This document shows, piece after piece, positions 16,201 through 23,970 of a DNA stretch of 32,647 nucleotides. Origin of the DNA: Candidatus Haladaptatiplasma halalkaliphilum (GTDB lineage: Archaea; Thermoplasmatota; Thermoplasmata; Halarchaeoplasmatales; Halarchaeoplasmataceae); NCBI GenBank assembly GCA_019594055.1, contig JAFDTY010000013.1, positions 1 through 32,647 on the forward strand, in the 5' to 3' direction. Both the position numbers and the translations under genes were made by a program. Position 1 is the first letter of the stretch. The number at the start of each line of letters is the position of its first letter. The notes beneath the pieces are model-generated. The model ran no database searches and was not told where the DNA came from. It worked only from the letters and a program-made list of their open reading frames with translations.

Positions 16201-19200
16201 TTCGGCCCCTCTTCCGGTCTTATCTCTACCACGTAGGGACGGTTGTCAACCAGTATCTCCGCCGAGGTACTATCGGTACCGCCTTTATCATCGGTAACGG
16301 TCAAGGTGACGGTGTACGTACCGGGGCCCGTGTAAACGTGCTCGGCCATCTGTTCGGTGGAGTTCTGCCCGTCTCCGAACTCCCACAGATACGATATGAT
16401 GTATCCGTCTGTATCGTAGCTTGATTCGTTGAAGGCAACTCGCTGGTTTTGTGAAGCGGGAGAGGGATTTATACTGGCTATGACCGCCACCGGTGGTCTG
16501 TTGATGAATAGGTCTGCGGTGTCGGTGTGAATACCGCCGGTATCGTCCGTCACCCTGAAGGTTATCAGGTGGTCGCCGGCAGTCATGAAGGAAGCGGACA
16601 TGTTGAAGTTCATCCTGTTGGAGAGGTGCCCGTCCTTGTTGGAGGTCCATTCGATATGAGTGTGGTTGCAGCTTATATTTGCGCGAAATCTTACCGTATC
16701 CTGCCCCATGGTGGCCGGGTTGGGGGTTACGGACTCGATACGAACATGACCGTGAGGGTGACTCCCGCTCCTGGTCCTGGTGTCACACGGGTAGCTGTCA
16801 TAGGCGATGGTAGTATTGTACATATAGGAATCGAGGGCCTGTATGATCAGTCCGTCCTCACGGGAGTGTTTATTATCGAAATTCACCTCGGATACCTCTC
16901 TTTCCATTACTACATTCAACGCTTGTTCGACCTCCGGTCTGATCGCGATGGCCAGGGATGATAATTTGCTGGAAGATTGGGTACCCCCGAACATGAAGAT
17001 ATGCCTCAAATCCTCCATTAGTGGGTCACCCGTACCGGAACTGTGGGTATCGCACGGATCGTTGAGACCCCCCTCGATTATCTCCGTATGCACTATATCG
17101 AAGGTTACGTACGGATTTTCCTCCGATATGAGGGCGATGGCGGTCCGGCCAGTCATATCGTTCAAGTAATCTTCTCCGCCATACAATTTTTCGTAATTGT
17201 TTTTTAGCGTTTCTTTGAGATACTCTATCTGGAGGTCGCCATCGTTATTGTAAATGCTGTTCATCACCACTTCCTTGATAACATCGGGATTTTTCCTGAA
17301 GTAGCATATGGTGTCCTCGATGGCACTGTTTACGGCCACCTGTATATCCTGGAACAGGCTCCTTCTGTCGTATACGTCGATCTCAACCCTGTTGTACCTC
17401 TGTATGATCTGCCTCAACGCATCCACCTCCGTTACCGCGTTCACGAACCTTTCTATAACCGCCTTTACTAGGCTTTCGAGGTCACGTATATCGGTATTAT
17501 CCTCATCCGTATAATGCTCATTATAGAACCTCTGCCATATCTCGTCGTTTCTGTTCAGTACATCCACTGGCTGTAATTGTACCGGGGCTCCACCTGAAAA
17601 GCCAACTTCGACAGTGTGCAGAGCGTACTCGTAGCCGTCAAGTGTTCTATTCGCACCGCACAAGACATACACCGGTTCCCCGTCTACCTCGACCTCTTTC
17701 ATCACGGGGCACGCATTCTCGCTGGTATCATCCACTTCATGTTCGCACGAGTAACTGTATCTCCTGTTCTCTTCGGACGTCAATCTGGTCTTTACGGTTA
17801 TCTCGTAGGTTCTGTTGAAATCGTCGGATATTCCAGGATAGCCGTAGATCACATCTCCGTCGATACTGTTGAAGGGCAGGTAAATATCCGTTACTATGTA
17901 GGTGCCTGTCATCCCGGCGGCGGCGAAGACCTCCCGTACCCGATCCCTTACCAACTTCACCTGTTTGGGGTTTATCTCATCATCGTCATCATTGGTCCAA
18001 AATGTTACCCTATCCCATATTGAACAAAATCCATCCCAAACATCACCCAAAAAATTATTTAAGGTGCCAGTAAAACCTAAAAAAATGTTGATAACACCCG
18101 TGAAACCGAAGTAATCGAAGTACTTGAGTATGAACTGGTCGAGGACGGCGTAGATGGCCTGGGCTATTATCAGGTCGATGTTCATGGGGATGGCATCCTC
18201 CCTGAAAAGGGTGTTGTTATCGTAGGCGTAGCCGTAGAAGAGGGCTATTATGTCGCCGGGGCATATACGGCCCCTGTCCACGTAGGTATCCAGTAGTATC
18301 TCAAGATCCCCTATACCTTTCAGTGAACTGCTACCGGTAACATTCACCAGTGCCCCGGCGGCTGCGGGGTCATATGTTCGGAACTGGTAAGCCATCTCCA
18401 GGAGTATCGCCAGGTTGAGGGCCAGTTCCACATCCTCCAGGGTGAGTATGTCCCTGGTAGCACCCAGGGATGAATTGTCCATATTCTCGTAACTCTTCAT
18501 ACCGTACCCCATAAGGGCCCTGTACTGGGCTACAGTGGTGAGTACGTACCTTGTGATCCTGGCCACCTGCCCCTGGGAACCGTGTAGCGAGCCCTCCAGC
18601 TCGTCCATCTGGCCTTTCATAAAAGGATAGGGCACATCAACTGTCATATCGATATTGTCAGTACGGTTCAGGGTTAGTCCCGTGTCCTTCTCCCTGACCA
18701 TTACCGTAATAACACCTTCTATACCGTAATAAAACGAACGGTTATCACGGCCAAGTACCCCCGGGATATCCGTTGCAATAGGCTCGGGGGTGTGTATTCC
18801 CTCGTCCGAAGGGATTACACTATCCACCTCTGCAACCCTGCTGTCCATGGATACGTTGCAGGCCTCCCTGAGGAGTGAAACCTCGTACTTTCCCTGTCTC
18901 CAGCCACCCTTATCAACCGATTCTTGGAAAAAACCTTCGACGCGTTCGTGGAAGATATGGGTGATTTCATGCAAGGTATCCGTCCTGCTGCCCTGAAATG
19001 CGCTGTCGATGGCCATGAGATGCAATTTGGCCTTTATGGACTCCAGGGTCTTATCGGCGGCATCCTCCAGGGCAGATATCCTGTCGGCCTGCAACTTGCT
19101 CTCGTAATTCTTGTTCTCCATGTAGGAAACGTAAGATATGGCAAATATGGATAGTAGTATGAGTAACACACCGAGTAAAGCAAATGAGGTGGTACCGAGG

Positions 19201-19229
19201 TCACCCCTAGAGGATCGTTTTCTGTTCAT
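13218..19229 (-). CDS. Giant surface protein (2003 aa) with PKD and Ig-like (SbsA/Big_5-type) domains
   Basis: Predicted cell-surface protein. The N-terminus MNRKRSSRGDLGTTSFALLG leads into one membrane helix (about residues 13-34); the RGDLGTTSF stretch is loosely like archaeal prepilin signals. Residues 35-800 are mostly helical. Around 374-430 there is an AT-rich aromatic/Gly segment with two adjacent GFTG copies and a DDDDE run. An Ig/PKD-like unit is near 820-913, and a clear PKD domain is at about 915-1000 (WEFGDGQNSTEQ, YTVTLTVTDDKGG). Four units like SbsA Ig-like domains follow, about 1003-1400 (ITVTFSEEVEPASL, VVMSFSEPV, YLNFSMPINTTAF, VVIVFSKSMDPES). The C-terminal 600 residues alternate long amphipathic helices with beta regions. 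There is no C-terminal anchor or sorting motif. Adhesive, S-layer or pilus-associated roles are possible but unproven. Confidence 0.9.
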   Translation of the reverse strand: MNRKRSSRGDLGTTSFALLGVLLILLSIFAISYVSYMENKNYESKLQADRISALEDAADKTLESIKAKLHLMAIDSAFQGSRTDTLHEITHIFHERVEGFFQESVDKGGWRQGKYEVSLLREACNVSMDSRVAEVDSVIPSDEGIHTPEPIATDIPGVLGRDNRSFYYGIEGVITVMVREKDTGLTLNRTDNIDMTVDVPYPFMKGQMDELEGSLHGSQGQVARITRYVLTTVAQYRALMGYGMKSYENMDNSSLGATRDILTLEDVELALNLAILLEMAYQFRTYDPAAAGALVNVTGSSSLKGIGDLEILLDTYVDRGRICPGDIIALFYGYAYDNNTLFREDAIPMNIDLIIAQAIYAVLDQFILKYFDYFGFTGVINIFLGFTGTLNNFLGDVWDGFCSIWDRVTFWTNDDDDEINPKQVKLVRDRVREVFAAAGMTGTYIVTDIYLPFNSIDGDVIYGYPGISDDFNRTYEITVKTRLTSEENRRYSYSCEHEVDDTSENACPVMKEVEVDGEPVYVLCGANRTLDGYEYALHTVEVGFSGGAPVQLQPVDVLNRNDEIWQRFYNEHYTDEDNTDIRDLESLVKAVIERFVNAVTEVDALRQIIQRYNRVEIDVYDRRSLFQDIQVAVNSAIEDTICYFRKNPDVIKEVVMNSIYNNDGDLQIEYLKETLKNNYEKLYGGEDYLNDMTGRTAIALISEENPYVTFDIVHTEIIEGGLNDPCDTHSSGTGDPLMEDLRHIFMFGGTQSSSKLSSLAIAIRPEVEQALNVVMEREVSEVNFDNKHSREDGLIIQALDSYMYNTTIAYDSYPCDTRTRSGSHPHGHVRIESVTPNPATMGQDTVRFRANISCNHTHIEWTSNKDGHLSNRMNFNMSASFMTAGDHLITFRVTDDTGGIHTDTADLFINRPPVAVIASINPSPASQNQRVAFNESSYDTDGYIISYLWEFGDGQNSTEQMAEHVYTGPGTYTVTLTVTDDKGGTDSTSAEILVDNRPYVVEIRPEEGPNWNTDQDITVTFSEEVEPASLVYSISPYIGFIVSWHEENTVAVFVPQGHYGRSQTYTLTIIDVHDVDNGTSSSMEHHVSHSWTVREFTTLTGHHPAKGEEEVKLQRSVVMSFSEPVRLEGEIDRFISGDWGWEYRFENDNRSIVLDHHKFPSGTWITLTMDLSRLKTLSDGSIVTTDGEGDTDFELSFLTEETVQPMLLSLSPANGTRNVSTSGFMYLNFSMPINTTAFLITLYPHVSGLTYQWNHDNTSVVVGYQGLSPGMRYVVYIDASNEAGKALNVPPGSDRYTNPFIFHTLDDTLPYVIATSPWDGQARYLTSAPVVIVFSKSMDPESIQFEVSHDPGGWDPVWNWDHTELKLFHDDFRKDTWHDFSLVTARDRNGNPLQGTVNITFHTSRNGRDIQGSLLQRMVWSVLGGGLMDDSLFNLAENMLKGVTSNIIHSSEMSTLVVRLPMALPQDFRYSSGTGEGMNELELSMECSPGYVHLDGETSVISKPVGVHYTNIVTTSSRPFETYWEVSIPRTVLHVNVSTGSDMILVEDGHLPAWMNRTFILEFDVTVFVSSGWGLAGVDYSMTNTFFSDIKTVLDHLWGFIRDGVSFIIDAIRKLIDVLTNIVETIKEYAAKLLEYLGNMIQYVVDEMITPHVEKMRGIQNSWWFNNMNRSVSILGLNLDLQMSKGGNTTGLPMYEGTVKRYVNVSLGGSLLGTSYNVNLNVLENTVVLFGQIRSGKMDMGWQSDPLAMRGYGIYPAWFQAQGRAGSEGNGALMYLTVPEMKEPTQEVTLALSHIVPIDKVKIPIGPIVVTGIDLGASMVMTEIGDGVSLLSGMIFKTFRETVSAMTGISFSFDYIIQFIKTLIQRFVDEVISLITNFIQELSLFFKAIISGVEVCLTFGFKGGETIISFFQWIATSIRTMIENISGMRPSAPMQGLTSDVLEGTWLGITMGDAAGGAKAFFNANIPALAALVGKDYGAWMMDFGVDLPIYDMILIKGVIMQW

Positions 19230-19235
19230 TCCTGT

Positions 19236-19255
19236 AACCCCAGAAACGAGGGGTT
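19236..19255 (-). promoter_or_regulatory. AACCCC/GGGGTT palindrome upstream of the giant surface protein gene
   Basis: AACCCC and GGGGTT arms separated by eight bases, ending 7 bases before the start codon at 19229. It overlaps the downstream edge of the TATA-like run (19254-19272). It could be an operator or a leader hairpin. A similar palindrome precedes the other surface-protein gene at 20305-20321. Confidence 0.45.
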
Positions 19256-19341
19256 AAAAAAGTTTATTGTGTGCGATTATTATTTAACTGCCATAATAGC
19301 AAAAATTCTTTAATCATGGAACGTTATGACCAAGGGATATC

Positions 19342-20196
19342 ATGTTGGTGAAGGGACCCGGATCACCCGCGTTGTGCGATAGACTCGCCGAACGACTCGA
19401 TGTTCATATGGTTGGTGTAGAACAAAAAATATTCCCCGATGGCGAGCATTACGTACGCCTGACGGGTGACGTGAAGGGAGAAGATTGTGTGCTCGTCCAA
19501 TCCACATATCCCAATGAGAACCTGCTGGAATTATTCCTGATACAGGATGCCATATTTGAAAACGGTGCAAGCAGCCTCACTGTCATGGCCCCCTATTTTT
19601 CCTACGCCAGGCAGGACAAACTTTTCCGGGAGGGAGAGGCGGTAAGTGCCAGGGTCTTTGCCCGGCTCATAGAGACACATGCCCGTTCCTTCCTTAGTAT
19701 AGACCTGCACACGGAGAGGGTACTGGATTTTTTTTCCATACCGACGGTCAACTTGAGCGCCATGCCCCTCCTTGCGGATCATTCCTGCATGTACGAACCG
19801 GATATACTGTTGTCACCCGACGAGGGGGGTAAGGATAGGGTAAGGCTAGCCGCCGGTGAAGCCGGGATAGGCTGGGATTACCTGGTGAAGAAACGGATCG
19901 ACGGAGAGACGGTAAGGATGGAACCCAAGGGGATGAAGGTGGAGGGGAAGACGGTGGTTATACTGGATGATATCATCTCCACGGGTGGAACCATGATCCA
20001 GGCGGCGCGGCAGTTGTTCGAGCAGGGGGCGGAAGAGGTTCATGCCGGCTGTACCCACGGTCTTTTCGTGGGTGATACCCTCCAACGGTTAAGTAGAGAA
20101 TGCGACACGGTATTTTGCACCGATACGGTGGAATGTGAAATCAGCAAGGTAACTGTAGCCCCTCTAATATCTCGGGAACTCTTTATGACGAAATAA
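19342..20196 (+). CDS. prs: Ribose-phosphate pyrophosphokinase (PRPP synthase)
   Basis: Makes PRPP from ribose 5-phosphate and ATP for nucleotide, histidine and cofactor synthesis. The 284-residue length is typical of archaeal enzymes, shorter than bacterial Prs (about 315). Motifs: GPGSPALCDRLAERL, FPDGEHYVRL at 31-40, the ATP-binding PYFSYARQDKLFREGEAVSA around 84-103, the metal-binding SIDLHTE at 119-125, and the PRPP-binding loop VVILDDIISTGGTM at 205-218. The THGLF block follows near residue 248. A TATA-like AAAAATTCTTTAATC lies about 30 bases before the ATG. It is divergent from the giant surface-protein gene. Confidence 0.97.
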   Translation: MLVKGPGSPALCDRLAERLDVHMVGVEQKIFPDGEHYVRLTGDVKGEDCVLVQSTYPNENLLELFLIQDAIFENGASSLTVMAPYFSYARQDKLFREGEAVSARVFARLIETHARSFLSIDLHTERVLDFFSIPTVNLSAMPLLADHSCMYEPDILLSPDEGGKDRVRLAAGEAGIGWDYLVKKRIDGETVRMEPKGMKVEGKTVVILDDIISTGGTMIQAARQLFEQGAEEVHAGCTHGLFVGDTLQRLSRECDTVFCTDTVECEISKVTVAPLISRELFMTK

Positions 20197-20304
20197 ACAG
20201 TTTTATTCGAAGACTGTGCGTAATTCCTTATATACTATACCATGGTTATTTATGTTATCAAAAGTAAAGATAATCCTCTTTCACCTACTCGATATAACCT
20301 CCTC

Positions 20305-20321
20305 AACCCTTTTTAGGGGTT
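20305..20321 (+). promoter_or_regulatory. AACCC/GGGTT palindrome upstream of the surface protein gene at 20337
   Basis: AACCC (20305-20309) and GGGTT (20317-20321) arms, followed by AAGGTGA, a good Shine-Dalgarno match, 4 bases before the ATG at 20337. It matches in sequence and placement the palindrome before the giant surface-protein gene. Confidence 0.4.
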
Positions 20322-20336
20322 CAACAAGGTGAGCAA

Positions 20337-21254
20337 ATGACAAGAAAGGTGTTGTTCGGCACCCGTGTCGGGGCGTTGCTCGTTACCCTATTCGTGATTC
20401 TGTCGTTCACTTTACCCATGGCCAATGCCGAGAGTGATATACTTGGCAACATCCGGGGGATAGAAGTGATCATGTGCACCGATGATCACCCCTCCGTTGG
20501 CGTGCAGAAGGACGGTATCATCCTTTACAGGATCAGTTACACCCATCTGGAATTCCAGTATGACGGCGGTGCTTACACCGCAGACCTGGCCCAGGGCGAT
20601 TGGAACACACGTCACGAGTTGATCGAACACGAAAAATTCCCCCATATACAGGTTAGTATGGATAAGCGTATAGAGGCGGACGGAGTTCCCATGGGACACC
20701 TTCACCTTAACATAATAGTGTTTTCAACCGCCAAAACCTCCGAGATAACCTTCTCCTTCGCCCTGGAGGAGATCAGGGGACTTCCCGAGGGTAGAGTGTT
20801 CATCAACCAGCAGTTGGAAGTCGCCGGAGACATATTGCGGAGACCCGGGGACGTATTGCCGGGCAGGGAGCCCATCGAATATTACCAATTCAATATCCAT
20901 GAATCACACACCGGTTACTACAGCTGGAGTACCGATGCCCGGGTGGACGGCACGGGGTCCGATACCCTTTTCATTTCCCTGGGTAATAATTTCCTTATCG
21001 GCGCTAGCTACAGGCCGGATGCGGACAGGGTATCGATAGATTCACTGGAACTGGAAAAGACCATGACCGGTAGTTCCATAGTCACGGTACCGGAGCCCTT
21101 CTCTCACTTCCCGTCCATCCTGATCGGCGTCTTCATAGGCGGTGCCATCATGGGAGGGGTGATAATGGAAAAGCGCCGCGAGTTCTACCGTGATCGTGAT
21201 ACCACATCCGTTCTGAGGTTGGAGGATTCGCCCTATTACAAAGGTAAAATCTAA
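20337..21254 (+). CDS. Secreted, C-terminally membrane-anchored protein, unknown
   Basis: A 305-residue protein with a signal peptide (MTRKVLFGTRVGALLVTLFV, hydrophobic to about residue 27) and a likely cleavage after ANA (about residue 31). A beta-rich extracellular domain follows, then a C-terminal membrane segment (about 258-276, FPSILIGVFIGGAIMGGVI) and a basic, charged cytoplasmic tail (MEKRREFYRDRD). This is a type I membrane topology. No catalytic motif or known domain was recognised. Translation is probably led by the Shine-Dalgarno AAGGTGA at 20326-20332 rather than leaderless. It may share regulation with the giant surface protein through the similar upstream palindrome. Its stop codon overlaps that of convergent hypB. 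Confidence 0.8.
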   Translation: MTRKVLFGTRVGALLVTLFVILSFTLPMANAESDILGNIRGIEVIMCTDDHPSVGVQKDGIILYRISYTHLEFQYDGGAYTADLAQGDWNTRHELIEHEKFPHIQVSMDKRIEADGVPMGHLHLNIIVFSTAKTSEITFSFALEEIRGLPEGRVFINQQLEVAGDILRRPGDVLPGREPIEYYQFNIHESHTGYYSWSTDARVDGTGSDTLFISLGNNFLIGASYRPDADRVSIDSLELEKTMTGSSIVTVPEPFSHFPSILIGVFIGGAIMGGVIMEKRREFYRDRDTTSVLRLEDSPYYKGKI

Positions 21255-21898
21255 CCTAATCCCAGAGCATCCGATAGCTCTTCCAGACCGTCTCCTCTTC
21301 TGGCATCAGTTTTGATCAACTTACCGTGAGGGTTTATCTTCCGGAAATCTGATTCGATTATACCTATGTCAACCTCCATTATACCGGCCAGGTCCACCTT
21401 GTTAATAACCGATATATCCGACTGGGCGAATATGAGAGGATGTTTCCTGATCATATCGTCACCCTCGGTAACCGACACTATCACAACACTCGCAGCGGTA
21501 CCCAGGGGAAAGTCTACCGGGCAGATGAGGTTACCCACGTTCTCGATGAATAGGATATCCAAGTCGTCCAGGGGCAGTTCTTCCAGGGCGTGACTGACGT
21601 AGTGCGCGTCAAGGTGGCAATCCTTTCCCGTGTTCACCGCCACCGCCGGTATGCCCCTTGCCTTGAATCGCACGTAATCGTCCTTGCCCGCAAGGTCCCC
21701 TGCGATGGCACCCACACGGGCGTCAGACAGTCTTTCAGACAGCTTTTCTATGACGGTTGTCTTGCCCGAACCTATGGCACCCAGGATGTTAAAAGCCAGT
21801 ATACCATGCTCTTCAAATAGATCCCTATTCTTGCGGGCCAGCTTACTGTTCTCTTCCAGTATGTTCTTCTCCATCATAACATCGCAGGTTTTATGCAT
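21251..21898 (-). CDS. hypB: Hydrogenase/urease nickel incorporation GTPase HypB
   Basis: SIMIBI-class GTPase that delivers Ni to [NiFe]-hydrogenase with HypA. A 215-residue protein from the chosen ATG: G1 motif GAIGSGKT at about 40-47, the conserved metal-binding Cys-His pair in GKDCHLDAHYV, IENVGNLICPVDF (switch/G3 region) and G4 NKVDL. A longer frame extends 19 codons upstream, but a TATA box (21921-21932) lies inside it at the right distance, and HypB proteins usually begin close to the MEKNILEENSKLAxKNR helix. The N-terminus lacks a His-rich nickel-storage stretch. No hypA, hydrogenase or urease gene is in the window. Its promoter lies at the very end of the XPD gene. Confidence 0.96.
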   Translation of the reverse strand: MHKTCDVMMEKNILEENSKLARKNRDLFEEHGILAFNILGAIGSGKTTVIEKLSERLSDARVGAIAGDLAGKDDYVRFKARGIPAVAVNTGKDCHLDAHYVSHALEELPLDDLDILFIENVGNLICPVDFPLGTAASVVIVSVTEGDDMIRKHPLIFAQSDISVINKVDLAGIMEVDIGIIESDFRKINPHGKLIKTDARRGDGLEELSDALGLG

Positions 21899-21920
21899 GA
21901 GAAGGGACCGGACAAGGTAC

Positions 21921-21932
21921 GTAATAAACTTT
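21921..21932 (-). promoter_or_regulatory. TATA box of hypB
   Basis: AAAGTTTATTAC on the minus strand, centred about 28 bases before the ATG at 21898. It shows hypB has its own promoter, just downstream of the stop of the XPD gene. Confidence 0.55.
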
Positions 21933-21951
21933 GTTTTACCCGTTCGATATA

Positions 21952-23868
21952 TCAAACATCCGACGTACCGCGGATATCGAAAAACTCGTTCACCACTCTA
22001 CCGGGGTCCTCCACGAGCCGAAGGTCACCGAGATACGACTTGAAGTGTACCGCTCGTTCGTCGACTATGACCGCCGCGCCCAGATCGACTTCGCTCCTCA
22101 CCAGCCTTCCGGTGGCCTGCAATATCTTCCTTACCGCCGGGGCCTTGACAGTGTAATCCCATCCCTTTCCGAACTTCAGGTCGTAGTAGTGCTGGAGCCC
22201 ACGCTGCTTTGCAGTGGGTTTGGGGTAGGGTATGCCCACCACCACCGCCACCTCGAGCTCCTTGCCGGGAAAATCCATGCCCTCGCTTATCCTGCCACCT
22301 ATCACCGAGAGCAAGACACCGCCCCTTTCCTTGAACTCCTCCACCATACCCATGAGGTCGGGCTGGCTCATCCCCTGGGCCTCCACGTAAACGTTACCGG
22401 TGCCGTTGACCGCGGGTATGCCTATGTCGTCCAGCAGTTTGTAGCTGGGGAAGAACACTATGGTGTTCCGGTCTACGTTGGCAACCATGTCCCTCAGGCA
22501 GGATCTCAGTTTCCCCGTCATGGTCCTGTCCCTGTTTATGGCCTCGTACTGGGTTGCCACGCCACGGATGTACAAGGTTGTCTTGTTCTCCCCTGGAAAG
22601 GGAGACGGGAATTTCTTTAGCTCGGTATCGAAGGGTAGCCCTATGGAATCCCTGTACTCGTCCAGGGGTTCGAGGGTACCCGATTGATGTATCGACGCGT
22701 AACAGTAGTTCAGGGACTCCGTTACCCTGGCGGGGTCCAGACAGTAACCCTCGAGACCCGGGTTGGCCCCACCGTTAACGAGTTTAATGTATTCCGCACG
22801 GTCCATGGATATCCAGAAGGACAGGAACTCCGCAACGGCGTGAATGTAGGAGCGTGGAAGCTTTTTTTCGTCCCTCCTGCGCTGCTGAACTATCTCCCCC
22901 TGCAGCTTCAGGTCCTTTATGACACCGCGAAGCTGGTTACTGTTCATACCCAGGGCGTGCAAAAGCTCGGAGCGAACCTGGTTCGGCGGTATGAGGCCGT
23001 CCTCATCGACCACGAACTCATCTACCGTATCCAGAAGTATCGCCTTCAACAGGCCGATCAGTCCCTTTATCGATAGAGTTTCGTCGATGTGGGGGTCACC
23101 GAACTCGTCACTCTCTCCAGCAGCCCTTTCGAGGGTCACCGTTCTTAGCTCCGCGGATGCAAGTTCCCTTGCATAATCGGGCAGATTGTGTGCCTCGTCG
23201 ACTATTACGATGAGGTCGCCCATCTCCACCTCCATCCATTCCAGTAATCTCCGACGGATGAAGGGCACGAAGAAATATACGTAGGGTGCGGTGACAAGCA
23301 TAGCATCACGGGCGAGTATCTTGGATAGTTCGTAGGCGCAAAGCCCCCTTTCACCGCAGGTGGCAAGGAACTCGTCTACTGTGGGCACATCCCTTCTCAC
23401 CTGTTCTCTCATCTCGTCCAGATCACAACGAAGCAGGCCTGCGTAGTACGGGCATGAATAATTTTTCCTTCCCTCGCCTATCTGCCCTATCACCTCCTTC
23501 TTCCTGTCACAGCAGTATTTGGACAATTCATCCGCATCGCCCTTGGCCAGCTCCTGATCGTTGAGTGCCAGCAGACAGGTATTATTTCGCCCCTGCATCC
23601 CCATACCGTAGAACCCGCCCATGTTCCTCAGCTCACGGATAACCTGCTTCTGCTGACTGTTGGTCCTGGTCAGGTAAACAACACGTTTTTCTTCCCTTGA
23701 TGCAAATTCCAGAACCGGTGCCAGCGTACATATGGTCTTACCGGAACCCGTGGATGCCTGATAAACCACATGTTTTCCCCTATCAAGGCATTTTTTTACC
23801 GGAGCCATTATCTCAGGCTGTGTCTTGCGGGGTGTGTAAGGGAATAGATGGGGGATATATCCTGTCAT
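21952..23868 (-). CDS. xpd: XPD/Rad3-family Fe-S DNA helicase
   Basis: Superfamily 2, 5'-3' DNA helicase related to XPD/DinG, acting in repair or chromosome maintenance. 638 residues from the chosen start. Walker A ASTGSGKT is near the N-terminus. The Fe-S domain cysteines appear in GRNNTCLL, SKYCC, NYSCPYYAG and CGERGLCAYELSK. DEAH (VIVDEAHNLPDYA) gives motif II. The C-terminal motor has VFFPSYKLLDDIG, GGRISEGMDFPGK and the arginine motif QATGRLVRSEVD (motif VI). Two in-frame ATGs exist: 23883, and 23868, which is about 30 bases from the TATA box centre. The latter fits leaderless initiation better. It is divergent from cysK. Confidence 0.94.
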   Translation of the reverse strand: MTGYIPHLFPYTPRKTQPEIMAPVKKCLDRGKHVVYQASTGSGKTICTLAPVLEFASREEKRVVYLTRTNSQQKQVIRELRNMGGFYGMGMQGRNNTCLLALNDQELAKGDADELSKYCCDRKKEVIGQIGEGRKNYSCPYYAGLLRCDLDEMREQVRRDVPTVDEFLATCGERGLCAYELSKILARDAMLVTAPYVYFFVPFIRRRLLEWMEVEMGDLIVIVDEAHNLPDYARELASAELRTVTLERAAGESDEFGDPHIDETLSIKGLIGLLKAILLDTVDEFVVDEDGLIPPNQVRSELLHALGMNSNQLRGVIKDLKLQGEIVQQRRRDEKKLPRSYIHAVAEFLSFWISMDRAEYIKLVNGGANPGLEGYCLDPARVTESLNYCYASIHQSGTLEPLDEYRDSIGLPFDTELKKFPSPFPGENKTTLYIRGVATQYEAINRDRTMTGKLRSCLRDMVANVDRNTIVFFPSYKLLDDIGIPAVNGTGNVYVEAQGMSQPDLMGMVEEFKERGGVLLSVIGGRISEGMDFPGKELEVAVVVGIPYPKPTAKQRGLQHYYDLKFGKGWDYTVKAPAVRKILQATGRLVRSEVDLGAAVIVDERAVHFKSYLGDLRLVEDPGRVVNEFFDIRGTSDV

Positions 23869-23892
23869 GGTATGTCGGTCCATGCACTGCCC

Positions 23893-23902
23893 GTTTATTT
23901 AA
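23893..23902 (-). promoter_or_regulatory. TATA box of the XPD helicase gene
   Basis: TTAAATAAAC on the minus strand, centred about 30 bases from the ATG at 23868 but only about 15 from the upstream ATG at 23883, so it favours the downstream start. Confidence 0.55.
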
Positions 23903-23943
23903 GGAATCACGGCGGGGTAAAGTGAAAGTGCGAGCGGTAACGA

Positions 23944-23950
23944 TTATATA
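23944..23950 (+). promoter_or_regulatory. TATA box of the cysK operon
   Basis: TTATATA centred about 24 bases before the ATG at 23971. It serves cysK and the closely spaced osmC and udg genes. Confidence 0.6.
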
Positions 23951-23970
23951 CTTTAGGTTAAATCGGCCCT

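Noticed and set aside
14068-18023. Long plus-strand open frames opposite the giant surface protein gene
   Set aside because: They lack promoters and domain features; the minus-strand frame carries clear PKD and Ig-like motifs throughout.
21601-22620. Plus-strand frames opposite hypB and XPD (for example 21931-22620)
   Set aside because: Antisense to genes with intact GTPase and helicase motifs; no start signals.
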